DNA from: Agromyces mediolanus | GTDB lineage: Bacteria > Actinomycetota > Actinomycetes > Actinomycetales > Microbacteriaceae | Direction: 5' to 3' | Length of the DNA stretch: 64,000 nucleotides | NCBI RefSeq assembly: GCF_014648575.1 | Contig: NZ_BMRJ01000002.1 | Coordinates: 350,149 to 414,148, forward strand | In this document: in pieces, positions 35,315-43,678 of the stretch | How the letters are laid out: each line of letters starts with the position of its first letter | Position numbering within the stretch: position 1 is the first letter of the stretch | Program-made: the position numbers and the translations under genes | The notes under the pieces: generated by a model | What the model was told of the DNA's origin: nothing | What the model saw: the letters and a program-made list of their open reading frames with translations, nothing else | The model's database searches: none

Positions 35315-35413
35315 ATGGGTTCCGTCATCAAGAAGCGTCGCAAGCGCATGGCGAAGAAGAAGCACCGCAAGCTTCTTCGCAAGACGCGCCACCAGCGTCG
35401 CAACAAGAAGTAG
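35315..35413 (+). CDS. Small ribosomal subunit protein bS22 (AURKAIP1/COX24 domain)
   Basis: A 32-residue, extremely basic protein beginning [19 protein letters not shown] and ending RRNKK. It matches the actinobacterial bS22 seen bound to the 30S subunit of mycobacteria. TGAGG lies upstream of the ATG. A strong terminator follows. Confidence 0.92.
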   Translation: MGSVIKKRRKRMAKKKHRKLLRKTRHQRRNKK

Positions 35414-35431
35414 TCGTTCCGACTACGGCTG

Positions 35432-35460
35432 AGCGTCAGGTCTGCGGACCTGGCGCTTTT
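35432..35460 (+). terminator. Rho-independent terminator after bS22
   Basis: AGCGTCAGGTC pairs with GACCTGGCGCT (one G-U pair) around a TGCG loop and is followed by a TTTT run. It is the clearest intrinsic terminator in the window. Confidence 0.8.
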
Positions 35461-35465
35461 CGCTG

Positions 35466-35800
35466 TCTCCGGATGGGTCGCTGAGCCTGTTCCCGGATGG
35501 TTCGCCGGGCCTGTCTCCGGATGGTTCGCTGAGCCTGTCGAAGCGCCCCTCGACGGGCTCGGGGAACCACCTAGCTCGCTGAGCTTGTCGAAGCGCCCTC
35601 GCCCCTCGACGAGCTCGGGGAACCACTTGGTTCGCTGAGCCTGTCGAAGCGCCCGTCGCCCCTCGACAAGCTCGGGGAACCATCGGGCCCCCTCGACGGG
35701 CTCGGGGAACCAGCGGGCCCCTCGACAAGCTCGGGGAACCAGCGCGCCCCTCGACGGGCTCGGGGAACCAGCGCGCCCCTCGACGGGCTCGGGGGACCAG
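35466..35800. repeat. Palindromic intergenic repeat cluster 3
   Basis: Same family and orientation as cluster 1, with about seven partial or complete units. The left end has three short half-units (CTGTnTCCGGATGGTTCGC type), and the right end has several half-units reading CCCCTCGACGGGCTCGGGGA. It lies between the bS22 terminator and the next promoter. Confidence 0.9.
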
Positions 35801-35809
35801 GGCGGCGCG

Positions 35810-35815
35810 TAGGCT
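35810..35815 (+). promoter_or_regulatory. Leaderless-type -10 box (TAGGCT) for the glutaredoxin-like gene
   Basis: TAGGCT, then GAGGGG, then ATG at 35822. The GAGGGG could alternatively serve as a ribosome site. Confidence 0.45.
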
Positions 35816-35821
35816 GAGGGG

Positions 35822-36088
35822 ATGGCCCGAGACCTCCGCCTCACCCTCGTCGGCAAGCCCGGCTGCCACCTCTGCGACGATGCCCGCGAGGTGATTCGGG
35901 CCGTGCGCGAGGAGCTCGCGGCCCTCCCCGACGGGCCGACGATCGCGTTCGACGAGCAGTCGATCCTCGACGACGAGGCCCTCGCGCAGCGCTTCGCCGA
36001 GGAGATCCCCGTCGTGCTCATCGACGGCGAGGTGCACACCTACTGGCGGGTCGATCCGGTGCGGTTGAAAGCGGCGCTCCTCGGCTGA
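35822..36088 (+). CDS. Glutaredoxin-like protein (DUF836 family)
   Basis: Thioredoxin-fold protein of 88 residues with redox motif C15-H-L-C18 in KPGCHLCDDA and the cis-proline segment EEIPVVLIDGE near 62. The family is probably a thiol-disulfide exchanger; its partner is unknown. It stands alone between the repeat cluster and the sulfatase operon. Confidence 0.88.
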   Translation: MARDLRLTLVGKPGCHLCDDAREVIRAVREELAALPDGPTIAFDEQSILDDEALAQRFAEEIPVVLIDGEVHTYWRVDPVRLKAALLG

Positions 36089-36103
36089 CCGCGCGTTCCC
36101 CCT

Positions 36104-36131
36104 CTAGCCAAACTCCGGTCGGGCTGGCTAG
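36104..36131. promoter_or_regulatory. Inverted repeat overlapping a -10-like box upstream of the sulfatase operon
   Basis: CTAGCCA (36104-36110) and TGGCTAG (36125-36131) are perfect inverted repeats 14 bases apart. TAGGTT at 36129-36134 looks like a -10 element. A further short hairpin, GGGCGG with CCGCCC, lies in the leader at 36145-36166. Confidence 0.4.
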
Positions 36132-36188
36132 GTTGGCCCAGAGAGGGCGGCCGACAACGTCCGCCCATGGTGATCTGGGGGGAGCATC

Positions 36189-38531
36189 GTGGCACGAGAA
36201 TTCCGTGGACGCATCGAGCTGGACTTTCGGGACTCGCAGGCGGACTGGGACGCCTTCCTGCCGAACCGCGCACCGAAGGGCTCGCCGAACGTGCTCGTCG
36301 TGCTGTACGACGACACGGGCATGGCGGCGTGGTCGCCGTACGGCGGGCGGATCCAGATGCCGACGATGGAACGGCTCGCGAAGAACGGCCTGACGTACTC
36401 GCAGTGGCATACGACGGCGCTCTGCTCGCCGACGCGCTCGACGTTCCTCACCGGCCGCAATCACCACCTCAACGGCTTCGCGACGATCTCCGAGTCCTCG
36501 ACCGGGTTCCCCGGCTACAACTCGCACATCCCGCCGTCGAACGCGACGATGGCGAACGTGCTGCGGGATGCCGGCTGGTCGACGTTCTGGGTCGGCAAGA
36601 ACCACAACGTGCCGATCGACGAGTGGACCGCGGGCGCCTCGAAGAAGAACTGGCCGCTCGCCCAGGGCTACGACCGCTTCTACGGCTTCATCGGCGGCGA
36701 GACGAACAACTGGTACCCCTCGCTCGCCGAGGACAACCGCTACATCGACCAGCCCTACCTGCCCGAGGACGGCTACCACCTGTCGAAGGACCTCGCCGAC
36801 CAGGCGCTGAAGATGATCCGCGACGTCAAGCAGACGGAGCCGGACAAGCCCTGGTACCTCTGGTTCTGCCCCGGCGCGAACCACGCCCCGCACCACGCGC
36901 CCGAGGAGTACATCGCCAAGTACAAGGGCAAGTTCGACGACGGCTACGAGGCCTACCGCGAGTGGGTCCTGCCGCGCATGATCGAGCGCGGCATCCTGCC
37001 GGAGGGCACCGCCCTCACCGAGCTCAACCCCATGCCCGACGGGACCTTCTCGCAGACCGACGAGGTGCGCCCCTGGGCGTCGCTGAACGACGAGGAGAAG
37101 GCCATGTTCTCGCGCATGGCCGAGGTCTACGCCGGCTTCAGCGAGTACACCGACGCGCAGGTCGGCCGCATCATCGACTACCTCGAGGAGTCGGGCCAGC
37201 TCGACAACACGATCGTCATCTACTGCGCCGACAACGGCGCGTCCGGCGAGGGCAGCCCGAACGGCTCGGTCAACGAGGGCAAGATCTTCGGCGGCTACCC
37301 CGACGACGAGGCCGAGAACCTCCGCATGGTCGACAAGCTCGGCTCGCCCGAGACGTACAACCACTACCCGACCGGGTGGGCGGCGGCGTTCTCGACGCCG
37401 TACAAGATGTTCAAGCGCTACACGTACCAGGGCGGCGTCGCCGACCCGCTCGTGATCTCGTGGCCGAAGGGCATCGCCGCGCGCGGCGAGGTGCGCCACC
37501 AGTACCACCACTCGACCGACATCGTGCCGACCATCCTCGAGGCCTGCGGCGTCGCGTTCCCCGACACGTACAACGGCATCGAGCAGACGCCGCTGTCCGG
37601 GGTGTCCATGGTGCCCTCCTTCGACGCGGCGCCCGACGCCCCCTCGAACAAGCAGACGCAGTACTACGAGATGTTCGGCCAGCGCGGCATCTGGCACGAG
37701 GGCTGGAAGGCCGTCACCGTGCACGGGCCGGTGAGCGGCAAGGGCAACTTCGACGACGACGTGTGGGAGCTGTACCACACCGAGGTCGACCGCTCGGAGT
37801 CGAACGACCTCTCGGCCGAGCACCCCGAGAAGCTCGAGGAGCTGAAGGCGCTGTGGCTCGAGGAGGCGAAGAAGAACAACGTGCTGCCGCTGAACGACCT
37901 GCAGATCATCGGCAACCCGAAGGACTTCGAGACCTTCGTCGCGATGGAGTTCCATCAGCCGGCGCCGCCGTCCGGGCGATTCGTCTACTACCCGGGCACG
38001 AGCGAGGTGCCCGAGCGCAGCGCGGCGAACGTGCACGGCGGCTCCTACAAGATCGCCGCCGAGATCGAGTTCACGCCCGAGACCGAGGGCGTCATCTTCG
38101 CGCACGGCTCCCGCTTCGGCGGCCACGCCCTCGTCGTGAAGGACGGCCAGGTGCACTACGTGTACAACTTCCTCGGCATCCCGCCGGAGGACCGCGTCTC
38201 CGCGCCCGTGCCGACCTCGGGCAAGCACATCATCGGCGTCGAGTTCGTGAAGGAGGGCGTCGGCGACTACCGCGAGCCGAAGGGGCCGGTGAAGCTCTAC
38301 ATCGACGAGCAGCAGGTGGGCGAGAAGCAGATCCGCACCGTGCTCGGCCACTTCTCGCTCTGCGGCGAGGGGCTCACGATCGGCCGCGACAGCGCCGATC
38401 CGGTGTCGTCGCTGTACGGCTACGGCTTCGACTTCACGGGCGGCGAGATCTCCCGCGTGGTCTTCGACATCGCCGACGACACGTACGTGGACCTGGAGGC
38501 GCACCTCGCCGCGGCGTTCGCGCGGGACTGA
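36189..38531 (+). CDS. Arylsulfatase (formylglycine-dependent, AtsA-like)
   Basis: Sulfate-ester hydrolase of 780 residues. NVLVVLYDDTG near 36-46 supplies metal-binding aspartates. The activation motif is C79-S-P-T-R with STFLTGR, where C79 must be oxidised to formylglycine. YCADNGASGEGSPNG near 350 gives further metal ligands. A C-terminal beta-sandwich-like domain begins near 610. No signal peptide is seen, so it is cytosolic. GTG start after a GGGGGGAG run. The formylglycine-generating enzyme is encoded 2.6 kb downstream on the other strand. Confidence 0.92.
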   Translation: MAREFRGRIELDFRDSQADWDAFLPNRAPKGSPNVLVVLYDDTGMAAWSPYGGRIQMPTMERLAKNGLTYSQWHTTALCSPTRSTFLTGRNHHLNGFATISESSTGFPGYNSHIPPSNATMANVLRDAGWSTFWVGKNHNVPIDEWTAGASKKNWPLAQGYDRFYGFIGGETNNWYPSLAEDNRYIDQPYLPEDGYHLSKDLADQALKMIRDVKQTEPDKPWYLWFCPGANHAPHHAPEEYIAKYKGKFDDGYEAYREWVLPRMIERGILPEGTALTELNPMPDGTFSQTDEVRPWASLNDEEKAMFSRMAEVYAGFSEYTDAQVGRIIDYLEESGQLDNTIVIYCADNGASGEGSPNGSVNEGKIFGGYPDDEAENLRMVDKLGSPETYNHYPTGWAAAFSTPYKMFKRYTYQGGVADPLVISWPKGIAARGEVRHQYHHSTDIVPTILEACGVAFPDTYNGIEQTPLSGVSMVPSFDAAPDAPSNKQTQYYEMFGQRGIWHEGWKAVTVHGPVSGKGNFDDDVWELYHTEVDRSESNDLSAEHPEKLEELKALWLEEAKKNNVLPLNDLQIIGNPKDFETFVAMEFHQPAPPSGRFVYYPGTSEVPERSAANVHGGSYKIAAEIEFTPETEGVIFAHGSRFGGHALVVKDGQVHYVYNFLGIPPEDRVSAPVPTSGKHIIGVEFVKEGVGDYREPKGPVKLYIDEQQVGEKQIRTVLGHFSLCGEGLTIGRDSADPVSSLYGYGFDFTGGEISRVVFDIADDTYVDLEAHLAAAFARD

Positions 38532-38535
38532 GCGG

Positions 38536-39459
38536 ATGGCGGAGCGGCTGGCCTCCTGGGCCGACACCCCGACCCGGGAGGCCATCCTGTCGTTCATCGA
38601 CCGCGTCGCGCACGGCCCGGACGCCGTGCCCGAGGCCGAGCGCGTCGCGGTCTTCGACAACGACGGCACGCTGTGGACCGAGAAGCCCATGCCGACGCAG
38701 CTGCACTACATCGTGGAGCAGTGGAAGCAGCAGGCCGCCGCCGACCCCTCGCTCGCCGAGAAGCAGCCCTACCGGGCGGCCGTCACCGGCGACTTCGCCT
38801 GGCTCGGCGGCGCCCTCGACCGGCACTACCAGGGCGACGACACCGATCTGAAGCTCCTGATCGGCGCCGTCGTCGGGGTCACCGACGGCATGAGCGTCGA
38901 GGACTACGCCGCCTCGGTGTCGCGCTTCTACGAGGAGGCGAAGCACCTCACGCTCGGCACCCCGTACGCCGACGCCGTCTACGCGCCGATGATCGAGCTG
39001 CTCCGCGAGCTCGAGGCGAACGGCTTCACCGTGTACCTGGTGTCGGGCGGTGAGCGCGACTTCATGCGGCCGATGACGGAGCAGTACTACGGCATCCCGC
39101 CGGAGCGCGTCATCGGCTCGGCGCTCGGCCTGCGCTTCGACGAGGACTCGGGGGAGGTGCGCTACACCGCCGGCCTCGACTTCTTCGACGACGGGCCCGA
39201 GAAGCCGGTGCGCATCTGGAGCCGCATCGGCCGTCGCCCGCTGCTCGCCGGAGGCAACTCCAACGGCGACCTCTCGATGCTCGGCTACGCGCGCGCCGGC
39301 GGCGGCCTCGCCCTGCTCGTGCACCACGACGATGACAGCGGCCGGGGCGACGCCCCGTACGACGCGGGCGCCGAGCGGGCGCTCGCCGAGGCATCCGATC
39401 GCGGGATCACCGTGGTGAGCGTGAAGCGCGACTGGTCGCGCATCTTCCCGGAGGGCTGA
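38536..39459 (+). CDS. HAD-superfamily hydrolase (phosphoserine phosphatase-like)
   Basis: Predicted phosphatase of 307 residues. Motif I is VFDNDGTLWTEKP near 38-50, where the first Asp would be phosphorylated. Motif II is VYLVSGGERDF near 165, and motif III/IV GGNSNGDLSMLGYA near 240. The substrate is unknown. It is 4 bases after the sulfatase and 4 before the SulP gene, so the three form one operon. Confidence 0.87.
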   Translation: MAERLASWADTPTREAILSFIDRVAHGPDAVPEAERVAVFDNDGTLWTEKPMPTQLHYIVEQWKQQAAADPSLAEKQPYRAAVTGDFAWLGGALDRHYQGDDTDLKLLIGAVVGVTDGMSVEDYAASVSRFYEEAKHLTLGTPYADAVYAPMIELLRELEANGFTVYLVSGGERDFMRPMTEQYYGIPPERVIGSALGLRFDEDSGEVRYTAGLDFFDDGPEKPVRIWSRIGRRPLLAGGNSNGDLSMLGYARAGGGLALLVHHDDDSGRGDAPYDAGAERALAEASDRGITVVSVKRDWSRIFPEG

Positions 39460-39463
39460 GCGG

Positions 39464-41095
39464 ATGGCCCGTGCCGCCGTCGCCCGCCGCGGGCGCCTGC
39501 TGCTGCCGACCCTGGAGGGGTACCGGCCCGCATCGATCCCGCGAGACCTGCTGGCCGGGCTGACGGCCGGCGCCGTCGTCGTGCCGCAGGCGATGGCGTA
39601 CGCGACCATCGCGAATCTGCCCGTGCAGCTCGGGCTCTACACCTGCATGGTGCCGATGTTCGTCTACGCCATGCTCGGCGGATCCCGGGCGATGAGCGTG
39701 TCGACGACGTCGACGATCGCGACGCTCACCGCGACGACGCTCGTGAGCGCGGGCGTCGCCGCCGGCTCCGACGACCCGGTGCCCGACCTCATGGCGCTGA
39801 CGCTCCTGGTCGGCGTGCTCCTGCTGCTCGCCCGGCTGCTGAAGGCCGGCTCGGCCGTCGAGTACATCTCGAAGGCCACCATCATCGGCGTACAGGTGGG
39901 CGTCGGCGCGACGGTCGCCGTCGGCCAGCTGCCGAAGCTGCTCGGCGAGGACGCCGAGTTCAGCGGGCACGGCTTCCTCCGCTCGATGGTCGCCGCCGTC
40001 GAGGCGCTGCCGGGCGCGAATCTGCCGACCGTGCTGCTGTCGGCGGGCTCCATCGTCGTGCTGTTCCTGCTCAAGCGCTTCGCGAAGCGGGTGCCCGGGC
40101 CGCTCGTCGTGGTGGTGGCCGGCATCCTGCTCGTCTGGCTCGCCGGCATCGACCGGCTCGGGGTCGAGCTGATCGCGGCGGTGCCGCAGGGCTTCCCGCC
40201 GTTCGAGCTGCCCTCCTTCGCGCACCTCGGCGGCATGCTGCCCGGCGCGCTGGCGATCGCCGTCATGGCGTTCCTCGAGTCGGCGGCGGTGGCGCGCGGC
40301 ATCCGCAAGCCCGGCGAGCCGCAGATCGACAGCAACCGGGAGCTGTTCGCGACCGGCGCGGCGAACACCCTCGGGGCCTTCTTCCAGACGCTGCCGGCCG
40401 CGGGCGGCTTCTCGCAGAGCGCCGTGAACCAGGGGGCGGGCGCGCGCTCGCAGCTCGCCTCGCTCACCACGGTCGTGCTCGCGGTGCTCGTCGCCCTGTT
40501 CCTCGGGCCGGTGCTGAGCCTCCTGCCGCAGGCGACGCTCGCCTCGCTCGTCTTCGTCGCCGTCATCGGGCTCATCGAGATCGGGGCGATCGTCGAGCTC
40601 TGGCGCACGAGCCGGAACGACTTCTGGATCGCGACGCTCACCGCGGTCGTCGGGCTCACCACCGGGCTGCTCTACGCCGTGCTCGTCGGCCTCGTCGCGA
40701 CCTTCGTCGTGATCCTCCGGGAGCTCAGCCGGGTGCGCATCGAGGCGGGGGAGCCGCGGGGCGGGGTGCTGCCGGTGCGACTCCTCGGCGGCATGTTCAC
40801 CGCCAACGCGCTCGCCTACGAGCAGGCGGTGCTCGCGCGGGCGGGCGAGGCCGTGCCGGGGGAGCCTCCCATCCGCGCGGTCGCGCTCGAGCTCACGCGG
40901 CTCGAGACGACCTCGATCACCGTGCTCGACATGCTCGCCGACCTCGATCGTGAGCTCGACGGCATGGGCGTCGAGCTGCGGCTCGCCGCGGTGCCGGAGT
41001 CCGGGGCGGCGATGGCCCGGCGCGGTGCGTGGTTCGCGGGGATGGAGCGCGCGGGGCGGGTCTACCCGACGCTCGAGGCGGCGACGGCGGGGTAG
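39464..41095 (+). CDS. SulP family anion transporter with STAS domain
   Basis: Membrane transporter of 543 residues. About ten to twelve helices include the SulP signature AGLTAGAVVVPQAMAYATIA near 31-50. A cytoplasmic STAS domain occupies roughly 440-540 (VALELTRLETTSITVLDML). Being last in the sulfatase operon, it may move sulfate or bicarbonate; export of released sulfate or uptake of a sulfonated substrate are both possible. Confidence 0.88.
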   Translation: MARAAVARRGRLLLPTLEGYRPASIPRDLLAGLTAGAVVVPQAMAYATIANLPVQLGLYTCMVPMFVYAMLGGSRAMSVSTTSTIATLTATTLVSAGVAAGSDDPVPDLMALTLLVGVLLLLARLLKAGSAVEYISKATIIGVQVGVGATVAVGQLPKLLGEDAEFSGHGFLRSMVAAVEALPGANLPTVLLSAGSIVVLFLLKRFAKRVPGPLVVVVAGILLVWLAGIDRLGVELIAAVPQGFPPFELPSFAHLGGMLPGALAIAVMAFLESAAVARGIRKPGEPQIDSNRELFATGAANTLGAFFQTLPAAGGFSQSAVNQGAGARSQLASLTTVVLAVLVALFLGPVLSLLPQATLASLVFVAVIGLIEIGAIVELWRTSRNDFWIATLTAVVGLTTGLLYAVLVGLVATFVVILRELSRVRIEAGEPRGGVLPVRLLGGMFTANALAYEQAVLARAGEAVPGEPPIRAVALELTRLETTSITVLDMLADLDRELDGMGVELRLAAVPESGAAMARRGAWFAGMERAGRVYPTLEAATAG

Positions 41096-41136
41096 CCGCC
41101 CCGATGCGCGCGCCGTCGTTCAGGTGGTGCGGTCGT

Positions 41137-42096
41137 TCAGCGCGCGCAGCGGAAGCCGATGTGCGTCGTCGCGGAGTCGTCGGCCTGCGGCGAACGGGCC
41201 GAGGGGCGGTAGCGCAGGCAGTAGTCCGGCGAGCAGAGGTGCGAGCCGCCCTTGAGCACCCGCCGCGGGATGCGCGAGCCGGGCTCGGCGGAGGCGGCGG
41301 CGAGCAAGTTCGGTCGGGCGCCCGCGTCGACGGCGGCATCGGCCGCGCCGGGCACGACGTGCCGCTCGGTGTAGTAGTCGCTCGTCCACTCCCAGACGTT
41401 GCCGGTCACGTCGAAGAGGCCGTAGCCGTTCGCCGGGAACGTCTTCACCGGGCTCGTGCCCACCCAGCCGGCCGCACCGGTGTTGCGGTAGGGGAAGGAG
41501 CCCTGCCAGCGGTTCACCATCAACCGGCCGTCGGGGTGCTCCGCGTCGCGCGGGAATTCCTCGTCGCCCCAGGCGAAGCGGGCGCCGTCGAGGCCGCCGC
41601 GCGCGGCGAACTCGAACTCGGCCTCGGTGGGCAGGCGCTTGCCGGCCCAGGCCGCGTAGGCCGAGGCATCCTCGAACGACACCTGCACGACCGGATGCGT
41701 CGGCCGCTCGACGAGGGCGTCGAAGCTCGGCTCGCCCTCGGGGGCCGCGCCGAAGGGATGCCGCCAGCTCGCGCCGGGGCCCCAGCGCCACCACTGCCGC
41801 CAGTCCCGGAGGTCGACCGGGCCGGCCGTGGGCGTGAAGACGAGGCCGCCGGGCACGAGCTCGGCCGGGTCGGCGCCGGGGAAATCGGCCGGGTCGAGCG
41901 GACGCTCGGCGACCGTCACGTAGCCGGTGTCCTCGACGAACGCGGCGAACTGCTCGGTCGTGACCGGGTGCAGGTCGAACTCGAAGCCGTCGACGGTGCG
42001 CTCGTGCACGGGCGACTCGTCGGCGTAGAACTCGTTCGAGCCCATGCGGAACGTGCCGCCCTCGATCCGGAGCATGGGCGTGGTCGCGACGGTCAT
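41137..42096 (-). CDS. Formylglycine-generating enzyme (SUMF1/FGE family)
   Basis: Copper-dependent oxidase of 319 residues that turns the sulfatase CxPxR cysteine into formylglycine. The catalytic pair is C288 and C293 in GGSHLCSPDYCLRYRPSAR, conserved as in characterised actinobacterial FGEs. GGTFRMGSNEFYADE opens the domain, and LPTEAEFEFAARGG and GNVWEWTSDYY are family signatures. It faces the arylsulfatase operon, which is its likely client. The ATG is leaderless-type. Confidence 0.93.
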   Translation of the reverse strand: MTVATTPMLRIEGGTFRMGSNEFYADESPVHERTVDGFEFDLHPVTTEQFAAFVEDTGYVTVAERPLDPADFPGADPAELVPGGLVFTPTAGPVDLRDWRQWWRWGPGASWRHPFGAAPEGEPSFDALVERPTHPVVQVSFEDASAYAAWAGKRLPTEAEFEFAARGGLDGARFAWGDEEFPRDAEHPDGRLMVNRWQGSFPYRNTGAAGWVGTSPVKTFPANGYGLFDVTGNVWEWTSDYYTERHVVPGAADAAVDAGARPNLLAAASAEPGSRIPRRVLKGGSHLCSPDYCLRYRPSARSPQADDSATTHIGFRCAR

Positions 42097-42102
42097 GCTC
42101 CG

Positions 42103-42108
42103 AGCCTA
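42103..42108 (-). promoter_or_regulatory. Leaderless-type -10 box (TAGGCT) for the FGE gene
   Basis: TAGGCT, 6 bases, ATG at 42096. Confidence 0.5.
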
Positions 42109-42145
42109 CGGCCGGCGCGGGCCATCCGCCCCTCTGGAGCCCCCA

Positions 42146-42213
42146 CCCGGCAAGCGGTCAGTATCTGCGGGTGCGCGGCGATCGGGACCCGCGAATAGTG
42201 ACCGCTTGCCGGG
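42146..42213. repeat. Long intergenic inverted repeat between FGE and aspS
   Basis: Perfect 15-base arms CCCGGCAAGCGGTCA and TGACCGCTTGCCGGG enclose a 38-base centre that itself contains GCGGGT/ACCCGC. It lies just beyond the aspS stop, so it may terminate aspS, but no T-run follows. Confidence 0.8.
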
Positions 42214-42230
42214 AGTGTGCGTCGGTGCGC

Positions 42231-43601
42231 CTAGGGCAGCAGGCGGGTCGGGCCGCGGAAGAGGTACGTGGTCTCGCGGATGGACGACTCGCCCAGCATC
42301 AGCATCAGCACGCGCGCGAGGCCCATGCCGAAGCCGCCGTGCGGCGGCACGCCGTAGCGGAAGAAGTCGAGGTAGAACGAGAGCTCCTCGGGCTCGAGCC
42401 CCTTCTCGCGGGCCTGCGCCTCGAGCACCTCGACGCGGTGCTCGCGCTGCGCGCCGGTCGAGATCTCGACGCCGTTGAAGATCAGGTCGTACGAGTTCGT
42501 GAGCGACGGGTCGCCCTCGTGACGCATGTGGTAGAACGGCCGGATGCTCGACGCGTAGTCGGTGAGGAACACGAACTCGTGGCCGTAGGTCTCGCGCACG
42601 TACTGCGAGATGCGGCGCTCGCCCTCGGGGTCCATGTCGTCGTCGGCGCGGGGGATGACGTAGCCCTGCTCGGCGACGATGCGCTTCGCCTCGGCGAGCG
42701 GGATGCGCGGGAACGGGCGCTGCGGCACCGTCACCTCGACGTCGAAGAACTCGCGGATCTCGTCGCCGTGCGTGTCGGCGACCGCCTGGAAGCCCGCGGC
42801 GAGGAGCTCCTCGTGGAGCGCCATGACGTCCTCGTGCGAGTCGATCCAGCTGAACTCGGTGTCGATCGAGGTGAACTCGGTCGCGTGCCGGGAGGTGAAC
42901 GACGGGTCGGCGCGGAACGCCGGCCCGACCTCGAAGATGCCGCCGAAGCCGGCAGACTGCGCCATCTGCTTGAAGAACTGCGGGCTCTGTGCGAGGTACG
43001 CGACGGTCTCGAAGTACTCGAGCTGGAACAGCTCGGCGCGCGACTCGGACGCGCTCGCCATGAGCTTCGGGGTCTGGATCTCGATGAAGCCCTTCTCGAC
43101 CCAGACGGTGCGCAGCGCGTGCAGGAAGGTGGTCTGCACCCGGAAGATGAGGCTCTGCTTCGGCTGGCGCAGGTCGAGGAAGCGCCAGTCGAGCCGCTTG
43201 TCGAGCGAGGAGTCGGCGGCGATGGGCGTCTCGAGCGCCTCGCTCACGACCTCGAGCGTGCCGATCTTCACCTCGAGCCCGCCGAGCTTCACGCGCTCGT
43301 CGTGCTTCAGCTCGCCCGTGACGCGCACGAAGGTGCCGTGCGAGAGCGCCGAGATGGACTCGGTCAGCGCGAGCGCGGCGGCGGAGCCGGGGCCCTCGGC
43401 GGGCGCCTCGCTCGGCTCCTGGGCCCCTGAGTCCGTCGAAGGGCGCGTCGCCGGGTTCACGAGCTGGGCGGCGCCCGACTCGTCGCGCAGGATGATGAAC
43501 TGCACCTTCTTCTGATCGCGGACGGTCTCCACCCATCCGGCGACGGTCACGGGGCCGTCGGGAAGCGCGGCCAGGTCCTGGATGAGGGTGCGGTGAGTCA
43601 C
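42231..43601 (-). CDS. aspS: Aspartate-tRNA ligase, short (archaeal-like/tRNA-Asn type)
   Basis: Class II tRNA synthetase of 456 residues, about 430 without an insert. The N-terminal OB fold begins TVAGWVETVRDQKK; motif 2 is near 190-230 (FRADPSFTSRHATEF) and motif 3 near 425 (GFGMGLARVLMLMLGE). The short form lacking the bacterial GAD domain is usually non-discriminating, charging tRNA-Asp and tRNA-Asn. Residues about 51-75 (RPSTDSGAQEPSEAPAEGPG) are an unusual insert encoded partly by a repeat-family sequence. GTG start, leaderless-type. Confidence 0.92.
   Translation of the reverse strand: MTHRTLIQDLAALPDGPVTVAGWVETVRDQKKVQFIILRDESGAAQLVNPATRPSTDSGAQEPSEAPAEGPGSAAALALTESISALSHGTFVRVTGELKHDERVKLGGLEVKIGTLEVVSEALETPIAADSSLDKRLDWRFLDLRQPKQSLIFRVQTTFLHALRTVWVEKGFIEIQTPKLMASASESRAELFQLEYFETVAYLAQSPQFFKQMAQSAGFGGIFEVGPAFRADPSFTSRHATEFTSIDTEFSWIDSHEDVMALHEELLAAGFQAVADTHGDEIREFFDVEVTVPQRPFPRIPLAEAKRIVAEQGYVIPRADDDMDPEGERRISQYVRETYGHEFVFLTDYASSIRPFYHMRHEGDPSLTNSYDLIFNGVEISTGAQREHRVEVLEAQAREKGLEPEELSFYLDFFRYGVPPHGGFGMGLARVLMLMLGESSIRETTYLFRGPTRLLP
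43414..43450 (-). repeat. Repeat-family sequence inside aspS
   Basis: Read on the aspS strand, CCCTTCGACGGACTCAGGG matches the half-unit of the intergenic clusters (GCTTCGACAGGCTCAGCGAA). It encodes RPSTDSG within the OB-fold region without breaking the frame. Confidence 0.6.
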
Positions 43602-43607
43602 CGCACT

Positions 43608-43613
43608 ATCCTA
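43608..43613 (-). promoter_or_regulatory. Leaderless-type -10 box (TAGGAT) for aspS
   Basis: TAGGAT, 6 bases, GTG at 43601. Confidence 0.55.
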
Positions 43614-43665
43614 CCGGCGTGCCGCCGAAGGCGGAGTCTCGGCGGATTCAAAGGGAGCGCCAACC

Positions 43666-43671
43666 TAGACT
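43666..43671 (+). promoter_or_regulatory. Leaderless-type -10 box (TAGACT) for the histidine phosphatase/cytochrome operon
   Basis: TAGACT, 7 bases, GTG at 43679. Confidence 0.55.
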
Positions 43672-43678
43672 TGGACCC

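Noticed and set aside
34315-35800. Possible CRISPR array
   Set aside because: Units are themselves near-palindromic halves with spacers of variable, mostly very short length that share sequence; no cas genes nearby.
36567-36810. Small plus-strand Arg/Thr-rich frame inside the sulfatase gene
   Set aside because: Alternative frame of a strongly supported gene; composition reflects codon bias only.
42146-42213. Integron attC site or tRNA-like structure
   Set aside because: No acceptor-stem or TpsiC features, no integrase nearby, and no attC core sites.
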